A program made the translations under genes and the position numbers. Shown here piece after piece: positions 24,998 to 31,866 of a stretch of 31,866 bases of DNA. The notes beneath the pieces were generated by a model. The model ran no database searches. It saw only the letters and a program-made list of their open reading frames with translations, and had not been told where the DNA came from. Position 1 is the first letter of the stretch. Each line of letters starts with the position of its first letter. Origin of the DNA: Opacimonas sp964559075 (GTDB lineage Bacteria; Pseudomonadota; Gammaproteobacteria; Enterobacterales; Alteromonadaceae). The stretch is from positions 1-31,866 of the forward strand of contig CAZLGJ010000015.1 of assembly GCA_964559075.1 (NCBI GenBank), read 5' to 3'.

Positions 24998-25327
24998 TTA
25001 CTTCAAGTAATTTTTAGGATAATGCAATCAGATTTTATGAAGGAAATTTTGTTAGACGCGGTTAAATGGCAATTGAGGTTATGTTGACAGTAGTGCGCAA
25101 CTTTTCCCGAGTCGGAAAAAATAATTATTGAGGCTCACACGGAAAAAGTAGTTTTTAGACTGTAGGAATTTATACACAAATGTGGGTATTGCACGGCTCA
25201 TCATCTCCATTAACGTAATTGTAAAAAATAACGACGCAGTATTGTACAGAGCTTTGATGCTAAATAATGCTCTTGTACAGGTTAAGAAACACAAAAAGCC
25301 CGGAATAATACAGCTTTCATAGATATT
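24998..25327. other. 330-bp region without a recognised gene
   Basis: AT-rich sequence between the IS right end and the tRNA-Ser-linked repeat. The longest open frame (25079-25294, minus) is Phe/Ser/Leu-rich with no ribosome site or family resemblance and is not called. A weak hairpin with a T-run (minus strand, around 25290-25316) could end a transcript coming from the tRNA-Ser side. Confidence 0.5.
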
Positions 25328-25425
25328 TGGCTTCGATCGAGGGATTACCTCGGGCTCCTGCCCTCGCCGCTACGCGGTGCCTACGGCAGTGCCAAATCGT
25401 TCCTGACGATTTGGTCGAATCAGGG
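25328..25425 (-). repeat. tRNA-associated structured repeat next to tRNA-Ser, ending in a tRNA-3'-end-like 19-mer
   Basis: The stretch from 25342 is almost identical for about 50 bp to the repeat beside tRNA-Lys (31414 onward). At its distal end (25328-25346) is a 19-mer that matches the tRNA-Ser 3' end, CCA included, at 14 of 19 positions. Inside is a hairpin, CAAATCGT-TCCTG-ACGATTTG, whose equivalent beside tRNA-Lys is CAAATTCGT-TCCCG-ACGAATTTG. The order tRNA, repeat, tRNA 3' end recalls the E. coli tyrT rtT repeats. No protein is encoded. Confidence 0.75.
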
Positions 25426-25450
25426 TTCTCATCTCCTCTCTCTTTTCCTT

Positions 25451-25493
25451 CAGATACAAAAAAACCACCCAAAAGGTGGTCTTTTTGTATCTG
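25451..25493 (-). terminator. intrinsic terminator after tRNA-Ser, part of a long inverted repeat
   Basis: The core stem ACCACC/GGTGGT with a 5-nt loop is followed on the minus strand by seven T residues. The pairing extends outward to 19-bp arms with one mismatch (GGTGGTCTTTTTGTATCTG on the right), reaching two bases into the tRNA CCA end. It could also stop transcription from the other direction. Confidence 0.8.
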
Positions 25494-25582
25494 GCGGAGA
25501 GAGAGGGATTCGAACCCTCGATACGCTATAAACGTATACACACTTTCCAGGCGTGCGCCTTCAGCCACTCAGCCATCTCTCC
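25492..25582 (-). tRNA. serT-like (GGA): tRNA-Ser (GGA)
   Basis: A 91-nt tRNA with encoded CCA. The acceptor stem is GGAGAGA/TCTCTCC with discriminator G, the D arm GGCTGAGTGGCTGAAGG, anticodon GGA at 25548-25546, a long variable arm (class II, GTATACG.../...CGTAT), and the T arm GAGGG-TTCGAAT-CCCTC. The long variable arm and G73 are serine identity features. The symbol is descriptive only. Confidence 0.96.
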
Positions 25583-25624
25583 GAAAACAAACACTCTAAC
25601 ACAAGCTATTTGTAAAGAGCGCGT

Positions 25625-25652
25625 ATACTAGCAAAAATCTTGGTTTGCGCAA
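25625..25652 (-). promoter_or_regulatory. candidate promoter for tRNA-Ser
   Basis: On the minus strand TTGCGC (25652-25647) and TAGTAT (25630-25625) are 16 bp apart. The sequence after the -10 box is ACGCGC, a GC-rich discriminator typical of stringently controlled stable-RNA promoters. The leader to the tRNA would be about 35 nt. Confidence 0.45.
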
Positions 25653-25797
25653 GGATTTTGTGGTTTTGATTACCATATATTGAAACATATCAATCATCTG
25701 CAAATCATCTTGAAAAATATAGAAGCTTTTTTTCTGCTTGAATTACTATTAATAAAGTAGGTACCAACATCCCCAGCAAGACACCAAGCAAAACACG

Positions 25798-28506
25798 ATG
25801 AAACACGGAAAAAAATTGCATCAACAATGGCATAACCACTCGGTTAATGCAGTTTTGGACGACTTATCATCCTCAACCCAAGGTCTATCATCTGCTGAAG
25901 TGCAAGCGCGATATGACACCTATGGTGACAATCAATTACCGCAGGCTGCCCGGCGCAGCGTAATTGTCCGCTTTCTTCACCATTTTAATAACATTCTTAT
26001 TTATGTGCTGCTAGGAGCCGCATTTATTACGACTTTGCTAGGACATTGGGTCGATACCGGTGTTATCGTCGCAGTGGTGTTGGTCAATGCGATTATCGGC
26101 TTTATTCAAGAAGGTAAGGCGGAACAGGCAATGGATGCGATTCGTCACATGCTTGCTCCACAGGCAACTGTGATGCGTGATGGCGAACGTGCTACAGTGG
26201 ATGCGCAAATGATAGTGCCTGGCGATATCGTGCTCTTAGAGGCAGGCGATAAAATCCCCGCAGATCTCAGGCTAGTCGCTGCCCACGGGTTATCGGTACA
26301 AGAAGCCATTTTGACTGGAGAATCGGTGCCCGTCGAAAAACGCACCTCCCCCGTTGAGCTTGAGGTCGCTTTGGGGGACCGCACTTCAATGGCCTTTTCT
26401 GGCACGCTGGTATCAAGCGGGCAAGGCAAAGGGGTCGTCGTCGCCACCGGCGCACAAACAGAAATAGGCCGAATCAGTCATTTACTCTCGAATGTAGCAA
26501 CACTCACCACACCTTTGGTTAAACAAATGGCGACCTTTGCCAAGTGGCTCACCATCGTGATTCTAATGATTGCCTCGATGTTGCTCGCTTATGGGTATTT
26601 TGTTGCGCATCATGCCTTTGACGACATGTTTATGGCCGTTGTCGGTTTATCAGTGGCCGCCATACCTGAAGGACTGCCCGCTGTGCTTACAATTACTTTG
26701 GCGATTGGTGTGCAGGCCATGGCTAAGCGCAATGCGATCGTACGGCGGCTACCGGCGATCGAAACCTTGGGTTCAGTGTCGGTGATATGCACGGACAAAA
26801 CTGGCACTCTCACCCGCAATGAAATGATGGTTGCTTCGGTCCTCACTCGCCAGGACTTGTTTACCTTAACCGGCACCGGCTATGAGCCCAACGGCGAACT
26901 CAAACTCGATAAAAGCCAAGTGTCCCCCACCGACTATGACGTCCTGCAGGAACTTGCCCGTGCAGCAGCCCTATGTAATGACGCAGCACTGCGCGAACAT
27001 CAAGGTTCATGGCAGGTCGAAGGGGATCCGATGGAAGGTGCGCTACTGGCGTTTGCCAACAAAATGGATGCGGATGTTAATGAGCTGCAAGAAAGCTGGA
27101 AGCGAACTGACATTATTCCGTTCGACACGAAACACCGCTTTATGGCCACCCTTAATCATGATCAAGCTGGGCAAGCCTGTGTGTTTGTTAAAGGCGCGCC
27201 AGAGCAACTGCTAACAATGTGTAATCAGCAGCGCTGTAGCAACCGCGGCACCCAAGCCTTAGCAGGTGATTATTGGCATGAAAAAGCGGAGTCTATTGCA
27301 GCGCAGGGCCAACGCGTGCTGGCGTTTGCGATCAAAACTGTCCCCACTGAGCAGAGTCAGCTGGAACACCATGATCTCGCAGAAGGGTTAATCCTGCTAG
27401 GTATGGTTGGCATGATAGATCCGCCGCGTTCAGAGGCGATCAACGCAGTTGCCGAGTGCCATGAGGCCGGTATTCGCGTCATCATGATCACCGGCGATCA
27501 TACCAAAACAGCAGCGGCTATTGGCCGACAGATTGGCCTCAAAAACACAAGCACTGTCTACACTGGTGCCGATTTGGATAAATTTGATGACACGGCACTG
27601 CAGCAAGCCGTGTTGGCTTGTGATGTGTTTGCCAGAACGAGTCCCGAGCATAAGCTTCGCTTGGTAATGGCACTGCAAAGTCATAACAAAATTGTCGCGA
27701 TGACCGGAGATGGCGTCAATGATGCTCCAGCGCTTAAACGCGCAGATGCGGGCATTGCCATGGGCCAAAAAGGCAGTGAGGCGGCCAAAGAGGCCGCTGA
27801 CTTAGTCTTAGCTGATGACAACTTTGTGTCTATCGTGGCAGCCGTTCGCGAGGGTCGAACCGTGTATGATAACCTCACCAAAGTCATTGCGTTTATGCTC
27901 CCCATCAATGGCGGTGAGTCGATCAGTTTAATTTTGGCGTTGATGATCGGGTTGACCCTGCCGATTGCCCCTACCCAAATTTTGTGGGTCAATATGCTAG
28001 GCTCCGTGGTATTAGCTATCACGCTTGCATTTGAGCCAGCTGAAGCGCAAGTCATGCAGCGCCCTCCTAGAGATCCGTCAAGACCCATCCTCTCGTCATT
28101 TTTGATCTGGCGGATAGTATTTGTGTCTGTTATTTTTGCCGCAGGCATATTTGGACAATTTGAACTGGCACTCATGCTCGGACGTGATCTGGAAGCAGCG
28201 CGCACTATGGCGGTTAACACACTGATCGCTATGGAAGTCTTTTATTTGTTTAGCATGCGCTATAGCTTGGGCACATCACTTACTTGGCAAGGTGTCATAG
28301 GCACCAAACCGGTGTTAATTGCGCTGGCAGTAGTGTTGTGCGCGCAATTATTATTTATCTATGCCCCATTTATGCAAAATATTTTTGATTCGCGGGCGCT
28401 ATCACTCACCGACCTACTTCTCATCGTTGCCACTGGCATCATTGTCATGGTGATCATCGAAATAGAGAAACAAATGCGTTTGGCCAAGCAACGAACTCAG
28501 GAGTAG
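25798..28506 (+). CDS. P2-type cation-transporting ATPase
   Basis: A 902-residue P-type ATPase. The N-terminal cation-ATPase domain (GLSSAEVQARYDTYGDNQLP) is followed by an actuator loop with LTGESVP (T173), PEGLPA in M4 (P290), the phosphorylation site DKTGTLT (D333), nucleotide-binding KGAPEQLL, hinge TGDGVNDAPALKRADAGIAMG (from 636), and six C-terminal helices. PEGLPA and KGAPEQ place it in the P2 group with PacL-type Ca2+ pumps and bacterial Na+/K+-type pumps; the ion cannot be fixed from the motifs. It lacks the heavy-metal CPC motif and N-terminal metal-binding domains. It lies 3 bp upstream of a cation:proton antiporter, so the two likely share a transcript and an ion-homeostasis role. 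No strong promoter was found in the 200 bp upstream. Confidence 0.92.
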   Translation: MKHGKKLHQQWHNHSVNAVLDDLSSSTQGLSSAEVQARYDTYGDNQLPQAARRSVIVRFLHHFNNILIYVLLGAAFITTLLGHWVDTGVIVAVVLVNAIIGFIQEGKAEQAMDAIRHMLAPQATVMRDGERATVDAQMIVPGDIVLLEAGDKIPADLRLVAAHGLSVQEAILTGESVPVEKRTSPVELEVALGDRTSMAFSGTLVSSGQGKGVVVATGAQTEIGRISHLLSNVATLTTPLVKQMATFAKWLTIVILMIASMLLAYGYFVAHHAFDDMFMAVVGLSVAAIPEGLPAVLTITLAIGVQAMAKRNAIVRRLPAIETLGSVSVICTDKTGTLTRNEMMVASVLTRQDLFTLTGTGYEPNGELKLDKSQVSPTDYDVLQELARAAALCNDAALREHQGSWQVEGDPMEGALLAFANKMDADVNELQESWKRTDIIPFDTKHRFMATLNHDQAGQACVFVKGAPEQLLTMCNQQRCSNRGTQALAGDYWHEKAESIAAQGQRVLAFAIKTVPTEQSQLEHHDLAEGLILLGMVGMIDPPRSEAINAVAECHEAGIRVIMITGDHTKTAAAIGRQIGLKNTSTVYTGADLDKFDDTALQQAVLACDVFARTSPEHKLRLVMALQSHNKIVAMTGDGVNDAPALKRADAGIAMGQKGSEAAKEAADLVLADDNFVSIVAAVREGRTVYDNLTKVIAFMLPINGGESISLILALMIGLTLPIAPTQILWVNMLGSVVLAITLAFEPAEAQVMQRPPRDPSRPILSSFLIWRIVFVSVIFAAGIFGQFELALMLGRDLEAARTMAVNTLIAMEVFYLFSMRYSLGTSLTWQGVIGTKPVLIALAVVLCAQLLFIYAPFMQNIFDSRALSLTDLLLIVATGIIVMVIIEIEKQMRLAKQRTQE

Positions 28507-28509
28507 TAC

Positions 28510-30234
28510 ATGCTAGATTTAACTTTTATTCATACCTCGCCATTTTATGAGTTAGCGGCACTTGTGATCCTCGCCGCTGCCATTGGGTTCTGTGGTGTGC
28601 TACTGCGTCAGCCGATGATTGTCAGCTTTATTGCAGCGGGTGTCTTAGCCGGTCCATCTGCGCTTAATCTCGTCCACTCACATGCACACATTGAGTTACT
28701 AGCACAGTTGGGCATTGCCGTGTTGCTATTTTTGGTGGGGCTTAAGCTCGATCTCAAACTCATTCGCACGCTCGGCCCCGTGGCACTGGCCACCGGTTTA
28801 GGGCAAGTAGCCTTTACCTCTGGGATCGGTTTTTTAATTGGCTTAGCGTTGGGTTTAGACATAGTGACCTCGGTATATGTCGCTGTCGCACTGACCTTTT
28901 CAAGTACGATCATCATTGTCAAACTGCTATCTGACAAAAAAGAAGTAGACTCACTGCATGGTCGCATCGCGGTCGGCTTTTTGATTGTCCAAGACCTCGT
29001 GGTAGTGCTTGCGATGATGGTATTGTCCGCACTTGGCATTGGCACACAATCTGAAATAGAGCCCTCCGCGTTACAAAAAATCGGTAGCGTCATCGCCTAC
29101 GGTCTCATCATGCTGGGCTTTGTGTTGTTGTTTATTCGCTATTTGGCAACACCACTGCTCAGTCGCATCGCACGCTCACAAGAGTTGCTCATCACCTTTG
29201 CCATTGGCTGGGCAACCCTGTTAGCCGCGATTGGCAGCCAGCTTGGCTTGAGTAAAGAGCTAGGCGGGTTACTAGCAGGCATTTCGTTGGCCTCAACTCC
29301 GTTTCGAGAAGCCATCGTTGCACGCTTAGCGTCACTGCGAGATTTTTTGCTGTTGTTCTTTTTTATCGCCTTGGGTTCACAACTTGATCTAAGCCTCTTG
29401 GGCGCACAAATCATTCCCGCAGTGATTTTTTCGTTATTTGTCTTAATCGGCAACCCCCTTATTGTCATTGCGATAATGGGGAGTATGGGCTATCGCAAAC
29501 GCACTGGTTTTTTGGCAGGGTTGACCGTAGCCCAGATCAGTGAGTTCTCGCTCATCTTTATGGCCATGGGACTCACATTAGGGCATGTCAACGCTGAAGC
29601 ATTGGGCCTGGTCACACTGGTTGGGCTTATTACTATTGCGCTGTCGGTCTATATGATCACCTACTCTCATGGGCTGTACGGTAAGCTCGAGTCGTTATTG
29701 ACTGTATTTGAGCGCAAAGTGCCCTACCGCGAGCAGGCGCTCGAAACACAACCAGCATCTAACCAACGCTACGACATTATATTGTTTGGCTTGGGTCGCT
29801 ACGGGAAAGCCCTGGCGCATTATTTGCAGCAGCAAGGATATCGATTGTTAGCCATCGACTTTAATCCCGAAGAAGTGCGCCGCTGGCGCGATCAAGGTCA
29901 TCTTGTAATGTATGGTGATGCAAGCGATCCTGCCTTTATCCAAGACCTGCATTTGCATGATGTGAAGTGGGTGATTTCGGCGATGCCGCAGCACGATCTT
30001 GGGATCACGCATGAAGATCCTAGATTATCGTTAATTGAAGCATTACAACAACAGCATTATGCGGGCAAAATTGCAATCTCGACCCAACATCTGCACGACC
30101 AACAGATACTAAAAGATAAAGGCGCCACTTTGGTCTTGTTACCTTTTTATGACGCTGCTGAACGCGCTGTTGAACGCATTACGGCAGTTCTGCCGCCAAC
30201 TACCAAAGGCAGTGATAACGGCAGCTTGAACTAG
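28510..30234 (+). CDS. CPA2-family cation:proton antiporter with TrkA-N (RCK) domain
   Basis: A 574-residue membrane transporter of the KefB/KefC/YbaL type. About 12-13 helices fill residues 1-395, with typical LLRQPMIVSFIAAGVLAGPS and LLFLVGLKLDL segments near the start and LTFSSTIIIVKLL at the unwound helix. A cytosolic TrkA-N domain begins around 420, with the nucleotide-binding GLGRYG (427-432) and the acidic residue of LLAIDFN. Members exchange K+ or Na+ for H+ under control of a bound nucleotide. No KefF/KefG ancillary gene is adjacent. It starts 3 bp after the P-type ATPase stop and is surely co-transcribed. Its last 4 bp overlap the 3' end of nadA. Ion specificity is open. Confidence 0.92.
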   Translation: MLDLTFIHTSPFYELAALVILAAAIGFCGVLLRQPMIVSFIAAGVLAGPSALNLVHSHAHIELLAQLGIAVLLFLVGLKLDLKLIRTLGPVALATGLGQVAFTSGIGFLIGLALGLDIVTSVYVAVALTFSSTIIIVKLLSDKKEVDSLHGRIAVGFLIVQDLVVVLAMMVLSALGIGTQSEIEPSALQKIGSVIAYGLIMLGFVLLFIRYLATPLLSRIARSQELLITFAIGWATLLAAIGSQLGLSKELGGLLAGISLASTPFREAIVARLASLRDFLLLFFFIALGSQLDLSLLGAQIIPAVIFSLFVLIGNPLIVIAIMGSMGYRKRTGFLAGLTVAQISEFSLIFMAMGLTLGHVNAEALGLVTLVGLITIALSVYMITYSHGLYGKLESLLTVFERKVPYREQALETQPASNQRYDIILFGLGRYGKALAHYLQQQGYRLLAIDFNPEEVRRWRDQGHLVMYGDASDPAFIQDLHLHDVKWVISAMPQHDLGITHEDPRLSLIEALQQQHYAGKIAISTQHLHDQQILKDKGATLVLLPFYDAAERAVERITAVLPPTTKGSDNGSLN

Positions 30235-31274
30235 GCAGGGACTAAACTCGCAGAGAAGTCCAACATGCGATTGAGCGATACCAGCGCACCTTGACGCACC
30301 GATTCATCTACAAAGATTTCGTGCCCGGTGTTATCCGTCAGTGATTGATAAATCGCTTCTAAGCCGTTCATTGCCATCCACGGGCAATGTGCGCAGCTTT
30401 TGCACGTTGCGCCATTACCTGCGGTAGGTGCTTCGATTAAAGTCTTGCCTGGCGCCATTTGCTGCATCTTGTAGAAAATACCGCGATCCGTTGCAACAAT
30501 GAATTCTTGATTATCCATTTGTTGTGCCGCTTTGATCAGCTGTGAGGTAGAGCCAACGGCATCCGCCATCGCAACCACACTCGCTGGAGACTCAGGATGC
30601 ACTAATAGGGCTGCATCGGGATAGACGTTTTGCAGATCTTTGATGCCTTTTGCAGAAAACTCATCGTGCACAATACACTCACCCTGCCACATCAACATAT
30701 CAGCACCGGTTTGCTTCTGGATATAGCTACCCAAATGGCGATCTGGCCCCCAAATCAACTTGTGCCCTTCGCTATCGAGATACTCAACGATCTCTAGCGC
30801 AATCGAAGAAGTCACAATCCAGTCTGCGCGTGCTTTCACGGCAGCAGAGGTATTGGCGTACACCACGACAGTATGGTCAGGGTGCGCATCACAAAACTCA
30901 GTAAATTCTTTTTCTGGGCAACCCAAATCTAATGAACAGGTTGCCTCAAGCGTTGGCATTAACACCGTTTTTTCTGGGCTGAGAATTTTGGCCGTCTCTC
31001 CCATAAAACGCACGCCAGCTACAATCAACGTCTGCTCTTCAGCATCACGGCCAAAACGCGCCATCTCTAGCGAGTCGGCAACACAACCACCCGTCTCTTC
31101 AGCAAGGGCTTGGATCTCAGGATCTGTGTAGTAATGCGCGACCATGACCGCGTTACGAGCTTTGAGTAAACGCTTTATTTCCGTTTTCAAAAATGCCGAA
31201 CGCTCAGCAGATAAAACCTGTGGTTTTTCAGGAAAAGGGTAATCGATGGGCGCAACTCGTAATGCTTCTATCAT
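30231..31274 (-). CDS. nadA: quinolinate synthase NadA
   Basis: A 347-residue enzyme, the same length as E. coli NadA. It condenses iminoaspartate with dihydroxyacetone phosphate to quinolinate in NAD biosynthesis, in the cytoplasm, using a [4Fe-4S] cluster. The three cluster ligands fall at C113 (EATCSLDLGCP), C200 (GECIVHDEF) and C297 (CKSCAHCPWM), the same positions as in E. coli. Substrate motifs AHYYTDPEIQ, VRFMGETAKIL, YANTSAAVKA and HPESP are present. The ATG at 31274 has no strong ribosome site but matches family length. It converges on the antiporter gene with a 4-bp overlap of stops, leaving no room for a terminator between them. Confidence 0.97.
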   Translation of the reverse strand: MIEALRVAPIDYPFPEKPQVLSAERSAFLKTEIKRLLKARNAVMVAHYYTDPEIQALAEETGGCVADSLEMARFGRDAEEQTLIVAGVRFMGETAKILSPEKTVLMPTLEATCSLDLGCPEKEFTEFCDAHPDHTVVVYANTSAAVKARADWIVTSSIALEIVEYLDSEGHKLIWGPDRHLGSYIQKQTGADMLMWQGECIVHDEFSAKGIKDLQNVYPDAALLVHPESPASVVAMADAVGSTSQLIKAAQQMDNQEFIVATDRGIFYKMQQMAPGKTLIEAPTAGNGATCKSCAHCPWMAMNGLEAIYQSLTDNTGHEIFVDESVRQGALVSLNRMLDFSASLVPA

Positions 31275-31394
31275 AGTACTGTGTTAATGAGAAAAAATTG
31301 TCCGCAAATTATACTAAGCTCGATTGCATAAAACTAGTATTGATAGGGATAAATGCGACTAAAGTGCTTTTTATTTGGCAACGGGATGACAAAA

Positions 31395-31418
31395 AGAAAT
31401 GGTGGGTCGTGCTGGATT
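31395..31418 (-). repeat. 24-bp copy of the tRNA-Lys 3' end and flank
   Basis: This stretch is identical to 31812-31835. It contains the terminal 19 nt of tRNA-Lys, CCA included, plus 5 bp of downstream flank. It marks the distal end of the repeat array and carries no D or anticodon arm, so it is a fragment, not a tRNA. Confidence 0.9.
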
Positions 31419-31757
31419 ACCTCGGGCTCCTGCCCTCGCCGCTTCGCGGTGCCTGCGGCAGTTCAAATTCGTTCCCGACGAATAGTACTCGTATCATCCT
31501 GATACTCGCCCTCCGGGCCTGCCTGCGGCAGTTCAAATTCGTTCCCGACGAATAGTACTCGTATCATCCTGATANNNNNNNNNNNNNNNNNNNNNNNNNN
31601 NNNNNNNNNNNNNNNNNNNNNNNNNNNNNNNNNNNNNNNNNNNNNNNNNNNNNNNNNNNNNNNNNNNNNNNNNNCTCGCCCTCCGGGCCTGCCTGCGGCA
31701 GTTCAAATTCGTTCCCGACGAATTTGTCGACCAGCTTCGCTGGTTCAGTAATCCAGC
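31411..31757. repeat. 70-bp tandem repeat array downstream of tRNA-Lys
   Basis: Copies of the GCCTGCGGCAGTTCAAATTC core start at 31451, 31521 and 31691. The first two are exactly 70 bp apart; the third lies beyond a 100-N gap. Each unit contains small hairpins: GCCC-TCC-GGGC, ATTCGT-TCCCG-ACGAAT and GTATCA-TCC-TGATAC. GCTGGATTAC at 31411 and its inverse GTAATCCAGC at 31748 bound the array. The first unit also matches the tRNA-Ser-linked repeat. On the minus strand it lies directly downstream of tRNA-Lys and may be part of its primary transcript. Open frames in it are not credible as genes. Confidence 0.85.
31575..31674. other. assembly gap of 100 N
   Basis: Exactly 100 undefined bases, the usual placeholder for a gap of unknown size, lie within the 70-bp repeat array. 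The left flank ends GATA and the right flank begins CTCGCC, the same junction found inside an intact unit at 31501-31510. The true missing length could thus be zero or a multiple of 70. Confidence 0.95.
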
Positions 31758-31816
31758 GCAATAGACATCTTTGGTATAAATATTGGATAAGTTGAGAATG
31801 AAATCTTTAAGAGAAA

Positions 31817-31866
31817 TGGTGGGTCGTGCTGGATTCGAACCAGCGACCAATTGATTAAAAGTCAAC
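31817..31866 (-). tRNA. tRNA-Lys (UUU), 3' part, cut by the window edge
   Basis: The visible 50 nt run from the anticodon stem to CCA. They match E. coli tRNA-Lys closely: GTTGA-CTTTTAA-TCAAT anticodon arm with UUU at 31859-31857, a GGTC variable loop, T arm GCTGG-TTCGAAT-CCAGC, and acceptor 3' strand ACGACCC with discriminator A. The D arm and 5' acceptor strand lie to the right of the window. Confidence 0.93.

Noticed and set aside
25079..25294. 71-residue minus-strand frame right of the IS
   Set aside because: No ribosome site, biased Phe/Ser/Leu content typical of AT-rich noncoding DNA, and no neighbour that would explain it.
25317..25599. Open reading frames on both strands across tRNA-Ser and the repeat next to it
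   Set aside because: They run through a complete tRNA gene and a structured repeat; phrases such as RDSNPRYA are translations of the tRNA T arm.
31411..31757. CRISPR array
   Set aside because: Whole 70-bp units repeat with no unique spacers between them, and no cas genes are present.
31298..31865. Open frames through the tRNA-Lys repeat array, including two that cross the N gap
   Set aside because: They consist of translated repeats, undefined residues and tRNA sequence, with no ribosome site or conserved domain.

Overview
The window reads as chromosomal DNA of a marine gammaproteobacterium, probably Alteromonadales-like. This rests on the large TonB-dependent receptor, the dgcN/dgcA D-glutamate pair known from marine Proteobacteria, ppnP, a 347-residue NadA, and tRNA-linked repeats that recall the rtT repeats of the E. 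coli tyrT locus. Genus cannot be fixed from sequence alone. One 100-N assembly gap lies near the right end.

Layout. Positions 2-4699 (+) hold a chemosensory cluster: a large CheA cut by the window edge, a small STAS-like protein, a CheY-type receiver and a methyl-accepting protein with no periplasmic sensor. Positions 4760-6789 (+) hold dgcN-dgcA, which overlaps the 3' end of ppnP (-) by 44 bp. Positions 7192-15645 (-) hold an eight-gene, tightly packed operon. In transcription order it encodes a secreted Cys-containing protein, an outer-membrane-type lipoprotein, a membrane-anchored repeat protein, a PEGA-formylglycine-enzyme-like protein, a 57-aa membrane protein, a MotA/TolQ/ExbB-type channel and two membrane-anchored von Willebrand A (vWA) proteins. 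A TonB-dependent receptor (-) with its own terminator and candidate promoter follows, then an MFS exporter (-) divergent from a hybrid histidine kinase (+) that has a near-consensus promoter. An AbgT-family transporter (-) comes next, with an intact IS3-family element 118 bp upstream of its start codon. A tRNA-Ser(GGA) gene (-), a P2-type cation ATPase plus CPA2 antiporter operon (+), nadA (-), a repeat array and the 3' part of a tRNA-Lys(UUU) gene (-) complete the window.

The most interesting region is the vWA/TolQ-like operon. Both vWA proteins start with nearly the same short cytoplasmic segment and transmembrane helix carrying a conserved Asp, in the position where ExbD, TolR and MotB carry their proton-relay Asp. 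Next to a TolQ-like gene, this suggests a proton-driven inner-membrane motor whose moving subunits carry periplasmic vWA domains, linked to periplasmic PEGA/FGE-like and TPR-like proteins and an outer-membrane lipoprotein. I know of no characterised system with this composition. Its function is inference.

The second notable signal is a structured repeat next to both tRNA genes. Each repeat region ends in a 19-nt copy of a tRNA 3' end, exact for tRNA-Lys and degenerate near tRNA-Ser. A shared hairpin differs between copies in a paired way. At the tRNA-Lys locus the repeat forms a 70-bp tandem array in which the assembly broke.
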